Below, in pieces: positions 34,341 to 43,605 of a DNA stretch of 64,000 nucleotides (the stretch's first letter is position 1; the number at the start of each line of letters is the position of its first letter). The position numbers and the translations under genes were made by a program. This DNA comes from Hydractinia symbiolongicarpus (Eukaryota; Cnidaria; Hydrozoa; Anthoathecata; Hydractiniidae). The DNA is taken from assembly GCF_029227915.1 (NCBI RefSeq), contig NC_079878.1, positions 26,935,501-26,999,500 of the forward strand, written 5' to 3'. The notes beneath the pieces were generated by a model. The model ran no database searches, was not told the DNA's origin, and saw only the letters and a program-made list of their open reading frames with translations.

Positions 34341-36190
34341 ATGGCATCTTCGTTTTATGGAAATACTTCTACTGCCACAACTCCAGTGGCAAAAAAAAGA
34401 GCCAAGGTTCTAAATCCAACACCACCGCCACGTAAAAACTCAACCAAATGTGCTTCACGAAGCCCTGATGTGATGTTTGGGTATGTAGCTAGCTAGCTAG
34501 AGCTAAAATGATTATGTTCTCCATGCCATTACTTTTCACTAACATAAGTAATTTGGTTTATTTCAGATTACAGCAACAGAATGAAAGTTTAGAGGAAACT
34601 TCATTTGAGGAAGAAAATAATGCTTCACCACGGATGTTGCGGTAATAACATAATAACATTACAATAACTTGTCCACTCACTGCTTACATGGTGTTTAAGC
34701 ACCCTCATTATCCTAAATTTTAATTTTACTTGTAATAAATAATTTGGCGTAATTTTTTTTGCCTCAGACAGTGCGAGAAGAATTTACCTCAATTGGGGTA
34801 TATTGTATATAGCTATACCCCAGATCGAGATCGTTCTTGTTACTGCCATGCATATTTTGTACTTTATTTCATATTTTTTTATACAGGGCTCTCACTAACG
34901 TTAATGATGCACTGAGAAAGAGGATTTCATTGCTGGAATCTCAAATTCAGAACAACAATGTAAGAATAGAAAATGTGGAAAGTTCACTTGTAGATGTAAA
35001 CAATAAATGTGCGAATCAATTTGATGATTCAAAAAAAGGGAAATTGCCACCAGAATTAACTGTAAGTTAATGAAAAGTCATTTATTTTCATGACATATTA
35101 TATCCAGTATTTAGGCACCTTTTTTTAATTTTTTGCAACTGATGAAAAGGTTTGCTCAAATTTTAAGAGCTTTAAGTACAGAGATCGAATTAACGGTTCG
35201 CAGATTGCGAGCCAATATCCACTATTTGCGAACCATTTTTTAACATTTTTGAACTAAGAAGTGGTTGTTTCGCTCATTTTAGCAACTTGTTCGAAATGCA
35301 TACAGAAGTATAAAGGATGAGAGTACTTGGAATTTTTTAGAGAGGTAAGGTTGATTCTCTAAAATGTATATAACCATTTTCCTGCACTTCCAGGATAATA
35401 CTTTTAAAGACTGTCCACATTATTTTATCAGATGCTTGTTTGATTGTTGGAATATAAAATTTATATTATGATGGGAAGTAACTCATTACATTAACTTTAT
35501 AGATTTGACTCCATACACAACAGTAGAATAACTAATTTGATTTGCCAAATTGTAAAAGACAGCAACGAAAATCCCTATGCTCCATCTTTAATGCACAGTG
35601 AGTAACTACTGTTTCTTACCATAAGGCGTAAATTTATTTTGGTATTTTACATAATTGAATTGTTTGTTTATATATAATAGAGTCGTGTAGCAGATATTAT
35701 TCTACCCTGAAACGAAAAGAAAAGGAGGAAGATAATGATAGAAATAGTGAATTAAAACGTAAAAGAAGGCGCACAACTCGTCGGCACCGGGTATGCGGTT
35801 AAATTTGAAAAAAATTATGCTATACCAATTTGGCCATGTGTTTTAAACCACACTTAGCTTTTATTAAAATTACTTTTCATTATCAATTATTTTCTTTTAA
35901 TACTTTTATTTTAGTTATACCGCCAACGATCAAAATACGTGCCACGAGATAAAGCCGACATCTGGATGTTATGTAATGCCGAAATAATGAGTGACGAACA
36001 TTCAGATAATGAAGCAGAAGGATATGTACATCCACCGAAGTTCAGAAGTGAAGAAGTCACTGAACTGCTTCACTTTATTGATAGTAAACGCTTGGGTAAA
36101 GATGAATTGGATGCAAGAATACCTGGAAGTTACTCAGATCGGGATATAAGGGCAAAGGTTGACCCACTGTTGTTAGCAAATAATAGATAA
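34341..36190 (+). CDS. CACTA-1 accessory protein, 310 aa, intact seven-exon gene
   Basis: Exons 34,341-34,480, 34,567-34,641, 34,887-35,061, 35,283-35,344, 35,503-35,597, 35,681-35,790 and 35,915-36,190 join in consistent phases with no stop. Order: Ser/Thr/Pro/Lys-rich start (MASSFYGNTSTATTPVAKKR), coiled coil (NDALRKRISLLESQIQ), helical block (AYRSIKDESTWNFLER), strongly basic block (KRKRRRTTRRHRLYRQR), acidic MSDEHSDNEAEGY and a C-terminal PKFRSEEVTELLHFIDSKR. It is divergent from the transposase and paralogous to the gene at 5.3-7.2 kb. Function unknown; an intact frame within an otherwise decaying locus suggests recent activity. A DNA-binding co-factor is my inference. Confidence 0.85.
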
Positions 36191-36599
36191 TGTTTTTAAA
36201 ACGTGATTTTTTGTATATTTTTTTAATTACTAATTTAATTTTTTACAACTATTTTTCTAATATTTTTTCTTACGTTTCCTTTTAGCTGAAATTTAGTCTT
36301 GCACGTTATAATTAAATCGTTCTGATTAATAAACTCAATAGCTGCATTAGCTTCCATCCTTATTTGTTATTTGAATGTATATAATTTTGTTAATATTTTT
36401 GTAAATATGTCTGTTTCAATAAATTTTTTAACTAACAAACTTATTACATGCATTATTCTATAAAACCCTTTTTTGCTAAACCAAATAACGACAGCAACTC
36501 CATGTACAGCTCCTAAAGCCTTCCTGAAAGTTTAAAATTCTACCTGGAAAATTATCAAAAGGGGTGAAATGGGATAAACCTATAATTCCCTCAGGCAGC
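36191..36599. other. 3' flank of the CACTA-1 accessory gene
   Basis: AT-rich, with a likely polyadenylation region near 36,315-36,430 (AATAAA-like words). No further gene is seen before the right subterminal repeats. Confidence 0.4.
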
Positions 36600-37010
36600 G
36601 CTACACCAGATTTACTCCGTATATTACCTCGTACTTTTGTATACAGTCGCATATTTTGATAGAATACGACGCGAATATTTTCGTATACAACGTTATAGTT
36701 AATTTACGACGTGTATAGTCGAGGCATATAACGTCTGCGATATTTTCGTGTTACTTGATACCTTTGTATACAGTCGCATAGTGTGATAGAATACGACGCG
36801 AATATTTTCGTATACAACTTAAACGTAAATATACGGCATGTATATTCAAGACGTGTCACGGCTGCGATATTTTCGTATACTCTGGGGTCCCTATACGCAA
36901 AGTATATTTTCGTATTCCACCATAGTATACAAAGAAAAACGCTTCAGTATATTTCCGTATATTGACGGTATACGAAAAAAAACTCAGACTTATATTATCG
37001 TATATTCAGT
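36600..37010. repeat. Right subterminal repeats of CACTA-1
   Basis: Repeated units such as GAATACGACGCGAATATTTT and CGTATACAA occur in direct and inverted orientation. Two longer units (about 36,635-36,750 and 36,760-36,870) share ATACGACGCGAATATTTTCG. They mirror the left-end array. Confidence 0.8.
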
Positions 37011-37027
37011 ATTTTTGCGCAGTGCCA

Positions 37028-37092
37028 AGAAAAGGAAATCGAAATGAAGGAACGATTTCAAGAACTAGAGCACCAGAATTACAAATCATGAT
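37028..37092 (+). pseudogene. CACTA-2 kinase gene, continuation after CACTA-1
   Basis: Immediately after the CCA duplication the plus strand reads EKEIEMKERFQELEHQNYKS then TGA. This aligns with EMEKKILIEERIRELEFQN of the CACTA-1 kinase coiled coil. It is the other half of the gene cut at 26,912. No kinase domain follows, so the rest of CACTA-2 was lost or displaced. Confidence 0.7.
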
Positions 37093-37447
37093 ATCGGTTC
37101 AAGCATATCGATCCACCATTGGTGCTTTTTATACCGCAGCTGCTAGTCACTGCGATAACAATACAGTAACAAATCATAATCACCACAAGTATTCAAATTA
37201 TAAAATGGTTTTTGACACTACTGGCCAAGACTATTTTTGCTTTTTAAGAACTTTCATTTTAATGAGTTTTGTGTGCCTGCTAATCTGTAATATTAACCTT
37301 GCATCGATAAAATTACTGCTGTTGTTATCTGGTGACGTTGAAATTAATCCCGGGCCTGTTACCAATAATGATATTGACTTCCAGATTGCATGTCAGGAAT
37401 CATATGCCACGTATCTTTTCAACAACTCAATTCTGCCAATCAAATAG
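37088..37447 (+). CDS. ORF fragment with hydrophobic segment and 2A-like ribosome-skipping motif
   Basis: From ATG 37,088 or 37,205 the frame carries a hydrophobic stretch (CFLRTFILMSFVCLLICN, LASIKLLLLLS) followed at 37,331-37,357 by GDVEINPGP, matching the 2A consensus D-[VI]-E-x-N-P-G-P. 2A motifs make the ribosome release at the Gly-Pro bond and continue; in invertebrate non-LTR retroelements they sit at the ORF start after a hydrophobic leader. After the motif only about 30 residues follow before a stop at 37,445-37,447. It is probably the 5' end of a retroelement ORF, truncated by the Helitron that begins near 37.5 kb. Parent element not identified. Confidence 0.6.
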   Translation: MISVQAYRSTIGAFYTAAASHCDNNTVTNHNHHKYSNYKMVFDTTGQDYFCFLRTFILMSFVCLLICNINLASIKLLLLLSGDVEINPGPVTNNDIDFQIACQESYATYLFNNSILPIK

Positions 37448-37494
37448 TTGCACATGCTAGAAGTATTGGTCTGTCCAATGTCACAATGTGGTTT

Positions 37495-40400
37495 GTGATT
37501 TCGTTTTCCTGAAGGTGGAGTTGAACAGCCAGATATTCTAAACACGCATCTATATAATGGCCCTGACCACATTAATCGTAAATTAAAAGGACATTACTTT
37601 CAGTATTTACCTAACGAGTTTTACAAGGATGTCTCTATCAAAAAAAATCGTATTCTAAATTTACCTGAAAAACGCTCAGAATTACCTGATTTACCTGTTG
37701 TCGAGTTACCGCATATTATACCTGAAGGAGACAAGGGTCCCGTGGAAAATCAATTTCAACAAGATCTACCTGATGATGATGAAAGTATCACTCGGTCAGG
37801 TTTAGTATGCCCCATTGAACCTAAAGATGCTGACAAAGAGTTACGAACAGTATTACAAAAGATTTTAGGATCGGAAGAAGCAGTCAATCGAGCTCTACAA
37901 CAAGGCACAGTTGCTAGTGCAAATTTGGAATATACCCGAGAAAGGCCAATTCGTGAATTAAAAACTCCAGGCTCTTTTACAATAGCATACCCTGCAGTTT
38001 TTATTAATGGTCATTGTGACTTTACTGTTCCGAGGTTAAAAAAAATCAAATACCAATGCGCAGATAACCGTGTAACCAAACATCCGTACTTAAAATTTTT
38101 CTTATTGAACATGCGATTGCGGATCCAAGCATTGCAACAGGGTAGCTTTGTTGTTTCTTAGCAATTAAATGATGCTCATCTCACAATTGCAGAACTGAGA
38201 GAAATTTGCAAAACAATGATGATTCTGTTCCACGGAGAATCATCAGTATTGGTAAAAACTTGGTAAATACTGACCCTTACTGGAGAGAACAAAAAAAGAA
38301 GGTAGATGCCATGTTGTTTTTTAGACGCAAGGAGTTCGGTGATCTGCCAGCCTATTTTGATACCAATAGTTGTGCAGAATTTCATTGGAAGCCCTTACAC
38401 GAACTGCTGATAAAGTATCATGCATTAATAAACAATTTAGATGAACAGGTTGTGCGTAGCCAGGTAGAAAGTGATGGGAAATTCAAACGGGAATTAATCT
38501 TGCATAATCTTCACATTGTCACCCAGTACTTTGATGCCAGGACTATAAATTACTTTGCCACTGTCAACAAGGAAGTATTTCAATATGATGATTATTGGTG
38601 GCGCTATGAATTTGCTAAAGGCAGAGGTGAAATTCATAGCCACTCTATTATATCATCCTCTAAACATGCACAAAAGGTTAAAACAATAATGGATACTTTA
38701 CCTGATGATGCTACTGACTCTCAAGAATCCCAAACTGCTGCACATGACCTTCAAAATTGGTTACAAACTACAAATGAAGATAGAGATGGGATATTTTCTC
38801 CTCAATTTACTTCATTACATCCTGCTGGAGGGACTGAAATGATGGGCGATATCACTGGAGTTACAACGTGGGTACCAAACAAAGATAAATGGGCAGTCCC
38901 GGAATGAACTCAAGAGCCTCCTGACTATAACCCATTGACACAACAACTTTCAGATGTTGCAAACCATGAAGGTGGTATAAAAGAACAGCACATTTATCTT
39001 GTAAATAGAATTGGACTACATACCTGTAATTCTAGTTCTTTGCGTTACCGTCGAAAAAAAACAACCCGAAAGTGATACTGCTCCACAAAAGTACTGCCGT
39101 TTTCACTTTGGTGATGTCGATCCACAAACCAAAAAAACAAGTGGCAAAGAAATTCATCCCTTTCACCCAATCATAACAAAAGGGGAACATCCAAGGAATG
39201 AAGGACCTATAGATCACAGCCGCATGATAATGCATGTCAAGACGCGTTTACTTAGTTGGCTTGCAAACTGTGACAGTCAAGTAATTATTGACCAGGATCT
39301 TGTTGCCCTTCAAAATGCTTGCAAAGGAGCAGCTTCAACTGAAGATTTTGTACATATTTATCGACATTTAATAGAAAATGCTGCTGATGGAAGCACAGTA
39401 AAAAATTAGCTCAAAGGTTGCTTCAAAAAATTACAGGGATGGTGGATGTGCCAGCAGCTGCTGCTGATTTTATTAATAGTGGTGGTCATTTGACTAGATG
39501 TACTAGAAACTTTCGTTACATTGGTCTAAGTGAATTCCGGACCTTAAATACATCTGGTGAAGATGAAACTGTGACAAAAAGCAGTACACTTGACAAATTT
39601 TTAAGTGATAAGCGAAGACAGATTGAACCTGAAATCACTTTATGGAATTGGAGCAAGAAATGCAATTGCACTTGTAAGGTGGATCATGTCCCAGTATTCA
39701 CAGGATTATCAACATAACCTGTTTGGCCTGTTACAGAGGACTTTGCAAAAGCCATGCTCATGATATTTTCTGTTGGAACATGGCGCACTGTGGAAGAATT
39801 AAAGGGACACCAGGAGTCGTTTGCTGGCGCATTGGCTGACTTAGTTGGATCTGATAACTGTCCGCCAATACTTGCTAATGCATTAAAAGAAGCCAAAAAA
39901 TCTTTTGACTCAAAAAAAAGAAAAACACAATATCATGTACGACCAATCAATGATAACAACACTCAGTCTTCATCACAATCATCCCAATCTACCATTGCAA
40001 GTTCTCAAGATTCAAGTTTTGCAAATATGAACATAGGTAGGGCAATAATGAGAGATATCGCTAGAAATCATGTTTCTGATATGGATGAGCCAAATGTAGA
40101 ACAGATTCTTCCTGATGGAGGATCTTCTTTTGATTGGAATAATTATGCAATTCAATGTTTTGGTTGTCAATGGCCTAATAACGCTGATACTTGGTTGAAA
40201 TCTGTATCTGTAGAAGCTGAATGAAATGAATTTACTCACGGTGATGATTGCACATTACCTGTGATAAATGTCCTAAAAGCTAATGAACTACAAAGAACAG
40301 TCATTGGAATAAATCTTCAGCATTTGCTACTAGTTGCAAAAGGAAATTTGCTAACAGGCACGAAGCCATTAAATCTGTTAATTCAAGGCACAGATGGTGT

Positions 40401-41880
40401 AGGAAAAACATTTATTATCACCGCTCTCACCAGAATTGTTCGTCGTTTATTTGGTTTAACTGGTGCCGCATCTGTTCTTATACCAAATGGGCGAACTATA
40501 CATTCCATGACACCACCACCACATAAATTAAAAAAAGATAAGGATTCAAATTGTGTTCAGCTCTCTGATTATCCATTAGGTGATACATCTTTGAGGAAAT
40601 TGAGAAAATAAACAGGTCTGCATGAAGACAATGGACTTAAGTCATTTCAACTGAACATTGATGAGCGTAGCATGCAGTCTAAGCTTCTTGTAGCCTGGTG
40701 CAGTCAACAATTATGCGAGTCAACAGGTGATTTTGATAATTATTATGGAGGGATACCAACTGTCAATTTCTTTGGTGACCTTGGCCAACTTGGGCCAGTA
40801 CGTGCTTTAGATCTTTATCAACCTCCTAAATATGATGACTCAACCATCAACTTAGCTGAAAATGTTATTTTTCTTACTGAAACGATGCGTCAAGGGCCAG
40901 ATCAGTTACCTCTTTTACAGCGGCTTCTTCGTATACGTAATGGTTCAATTACCCAACAAGACTGGCTAGATATTAATAGTCGTTATGAAGGCGGCTTGTC
41001 ACAAACTGAGAAATGTAACTTTTTACATGACCGTGTTCTCACATTAATGGTAACATGGAAGGAAGTTAATGAAGAAAACCACAATAAATTAGCTAACCTT
41101 GGTGTACTAGTTGCTGTTATTCCATCAACGGGTCGTGGTAAACATCATTCATTAACTGATAAACAATTAGGACAAATTCCATTACGGTCTTTGATAGCGG
41201 TTGGTGCCAGTGTAATACTAACTAAGAACCAAAAGGGTCTTACTGGACTTGGTCTCAATAATGGTGCAATGGGTAAAGTGATTGCAATTCTTTATCCTCC
41301 TGATACATCACCGCCTGAATTCCCCATTGCTGTTGTTGTCAATTTTCCAAATTATAAAGGACCAGTATGGCTTGTTGACCATCCCACATGGGTACCAATT
41401 ACTACTGTTGAAGGACGATGCGAGTCAGATTGTTGCGTTAGAAGTGGATTACCATTAATGCCAGGCTACGCTATAACAATTGCGAAAAGTCAAGGTATGT
41501 CTATTGGAGATGGTAAAACTGCCACACATATGCGTATAAAGTTACAACAAGGAATTGAAATGGAGAAAAATAACCTTGGTACAGCCTATACTGCCTTCTC
41601 ACGTTGCGAGAAGGAGAAAAATTGGGCCCTTGTTGAACCACTTACCCAGGAGAGACTCTTGTACATTAATTCACACCCACGTATGAAAGCAAGACAAGAA
41701 GAAGAAAAACGATTGAAATTGTTATCAGATAAAACTGTTGAGAAGTTTAGTATTACTACTCAAAGATATATTGATCTGTTAAGGAAACTTGACGAATTTT
41801 GCAATGATGAAATTGAAGATGCAGTTTGTCCATCTCAATCTACTGTTGGCACATGTATTGTATGTAAATCTACACTGTAA
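37495..41880 (+). pseudogene. Helitron-1 Rep-helicase, heavily decayed
   Basis: Broken frames along the plus strand align with Helitron-2 at 44.7-49.7 kb. From FPEGGVEQPD (about 37,510) come Helitron_like_N-type sequence, the Rep segment (YFATVNKEVFQYDDYWW, RGEIHSHSIISSSKH) and a Pif1-type SF1B helicase (LLIQGTDGVGKTFIITALTR, VNFFGDLGQLGP, VILTKNQKGLTGLGLNNG, ITIAKSQGMSIGDGKT, YTAFSRCEKEKNW). The catalytic-tyrosine segment found in Helitron-2 (KYIASYACKG) is deleted here (LQNACKG). At least seven stops, frameshifts or small deletions are present. Helitrons move by rolling-circle transfer. Confidence 0.85.
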
Positions 41881-41919
41881 TGATAATCAAGATCGAAAAC
41901 CTATATCACCATTATATTT

Positions 41920-42595
41920 AAACCACAAAGTTGTCTATTTATCGGAATGCCAGAAATTATCGTGAATATTTCACCAAAAGAAACGTTATTGCATAATTTG
42001 GTGCTTATTTAGTTAATTATGGTGATACTGATGGTGGCATCCTTTCTAAGAGATGGACTTTGCATTGTGAGTGTGTAAGCAAAAACGATACGATTTGGTA
42101 ATTTTTTTATTATCAAAGTTGAGACGATTGCTTGCTGCTCACCAAGGTCATTTAGACTTTGTTGCACCCTCTCTTAGCACTGCTCTGCCTATGTCAAAGC
42201 AAAGACAAAGAAAAGACAAAGACACTTGTCCGCATATCAAAATACCAGCCAAATTATCGTAATCATTTATCATAATTATATCATGCATATGTCGCATAAT
42301 GTATTCCATTATTATTGCAAAGAAAACATTCCAGCACACTAATTATAAAAACTTAACATTTATGGAGGTGGAGTGGAGGTAGGAGGCTTAATAGCAACAC
42401 ATAATATGTTGCTAGGACATTTGTGAGAAGATTATCGTTAATTAAAACCACAAAGTTGTCCATTTATCGGAATGCCAGTTAAATTATCGTGACCATTTCA
42501 CCAAAAGAAGCGTTATATATTGCATAATTTGGTGCTTATTTGGTTAATTATGGTGATGTTGATGGTGGTAACCTTTCTAAGAGTTGGACTTCGCA
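41920..42595 (+). repeat. ~150-bp direct repeat downstream of Helitron-1
   Basis: Two copies (about 41,920-42,064 and 42,444-42,595) share AACCACAAAGTTGTC, TTTATCGGAATGCCAG, GCATAATTTGGTGCTTATTT and CCTTTCTAAGAG. They flank 380 bp containing the hairpin at 42,394. This could be a partial second Helitron 3' end or a local duplication. Confidence 0.8.
42394..42415 (+). other. Hairpin followed by CTAG, possible Helitron-1 3' terminus
   Basis: GCAACA and TGTTGC form a 6-bp stem around CATAATA, and the sequence ends GCTAG. Helitrons end in a hairpin and CTRR, but the usual spacer of about ten bases between them is missing. Weak support. Confidence 0.3.
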
Positions 42596-42600
42596 ATAAG

Positions 42601-43235
42601 CACAAAAGAGTAATGTGCATAGAAATCTTCTTGTGTTTGTCCAAATTTTTACGGTTTATTAGGCGTTTAGCTGGCCACTCTTAGAATTATCCAACGAGGT
42701 CCGCACGTCATGGATTGTAAAATCGTAATTAAATTCCCGCTTTATTTTAACAGGAAGTGCTTTTTTGTGACGCACCTACATATTATTTAGACATGAAAAG
42801 TTCGTCCATTTCTATATTACTTACTACTTTAAGGGCAGAAACTTTTGCGTATCAAATTATTACGGAATAAACTTTCGCGTTTTGCTGTTTTTGGAACAAA
42901 ATACTTTCGCGAATCGAATAACAAGATCATTTTAGCGCGAAAAAACTTTCGCGAATGAGCAAAAACTAAGATTTTTTTGCTTTCTTTAAAGTTGCTGTTT
43001 TGATAACAACGAATTTCAGGAGGGGTCTTAAATTTGCTTGAAAAAAGAAAACTTTTTGGCGTGAAAAAACGGGCATGTTTATATAAACGGTCGCGTTTTC
43101 TATGCCAAATCAAGAATTAGGAACGAAAGAATTTTCTTGTACTAGAATTTGCTTGTTTACCAAACTCGATACTGTTTTCCCCCATTTGAAGGGGTTTGTT
43201 GACATGCAGGTGCGTATTGTCGTTCGTATTTTTTA
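42601..43235. other. Stretch with CTTTCGCG words, no gene
   Basis: The words ACTTTCGCG, AAACTTTTGCG and CGCGAAA recur between 42,835 and 43,110 in a degenerate way. An open frame on the minus strand here (43,113-42,829) is low-complexity and built from these words. No gene is supported. Confidence 0.5.
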
Positions 43236-43570
43236 AATAGGATCGAAAATTCCCGCCTTTTATGTTCGATTTTCATAAAGGCTGTTTTCATACATGTCTG
43301 CATTTACCCTATCCAATAAGAAATAGGATCGAAAAATCCCGCCTTTTATGTTCATTTTCGATACAGGCTGTTTTCATTTACGTTTGCATTTATTCTATTC
43401 AATGAGAAATAGGATCGAAAACTCCCGCCTTTTATGTTCAATTTCGATACAGATTGTTTTCATTTACGTCTGCATTTATTCTATCCAATGAAAAATAGGA
43501 TCGAAAACTCCCGCCTTTTATGTTCGATTTTCATACAGGCTGTTTTCATAGAAGTAGTACTATTTATTTT
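43236..43570 (+). repeat. 86/87-bp tandem repeat with CCAAT and TCCCGCC boxes
   Basis: GATCGAAAA starts at 43,241, 43,327, 43,414 and 43,500 (periods 86, 87, 86). Each unit has CTCCCGCCTTTTATGTTC (or close) and, between units, CTATCCAATRAGAAATAGG. The array ends about 40 bases before the first exon of the micro-exon gene. TCCCGCC resembles an E2F-type site and CCAAT an NF-Y site, so a promoter role is possible. Confidence 0.85.
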
Positions 43571-43605
43571 AACCTGCTCTACGTTTAGTTCTATTTTACA
43601 TCAAT

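Larger units (their letters stand above)
26916..37024 (-). mobile_element. CACTA-1: complete 10.1-kb CACTA/EnSpm element, TSD CCA
   Basis: Termini CACTGCGCAAAA (26,916) and TTTTGCGCAGTG (ending 37,024) are inverted and flanked by CCA on both sides (26,913-26,915; 37,025-37,027), the 3-bp duplication expected of CACTA elements. Both ends carry subterminal repeats of TATACGAAAATA type. Cargo: TNP2 transposase and kinase (minus), a 310-aa accessory ORF (plus, divergent), a 171-bp tandem repeat and an inserted pogo-like MITE. The insertion target is the kinase gene of CACTA-2, so CACTA-1 is younger. Confidence 0.9.
4253..37100 (+). mobile_element. CACTA-2: large CACTA/EnSpm element, heavily nested (right end not found)
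   Basis: The left terminus CACTGCACGAAAAATTATA at 4253 resembles the CACTGCGCAAAA terminus of CACTA-1. It is followed by subterminal tandem repeats. The element carries the same three genes as CACTA-1 in the same relative order: an accessory ORF (minus, 5.3-7.2 kb), a TNP2 transposase (plus, 12.7-26.1 kb, in pieces) and the 5' exons of a kinase gene (plus, 26.55-26.9 and 37.03-37.09 kb). At least seven insertions lie inside it. The right terminus was not located, so the end given is the last recognisable CACTA-2 sequence. Confidence 0.75.

Noticed and set aside
42829-43113. 94-residue minus-strand open frame
   Set aside because: It is made of repeated CTTTCGCG words and has no domain or splice context.
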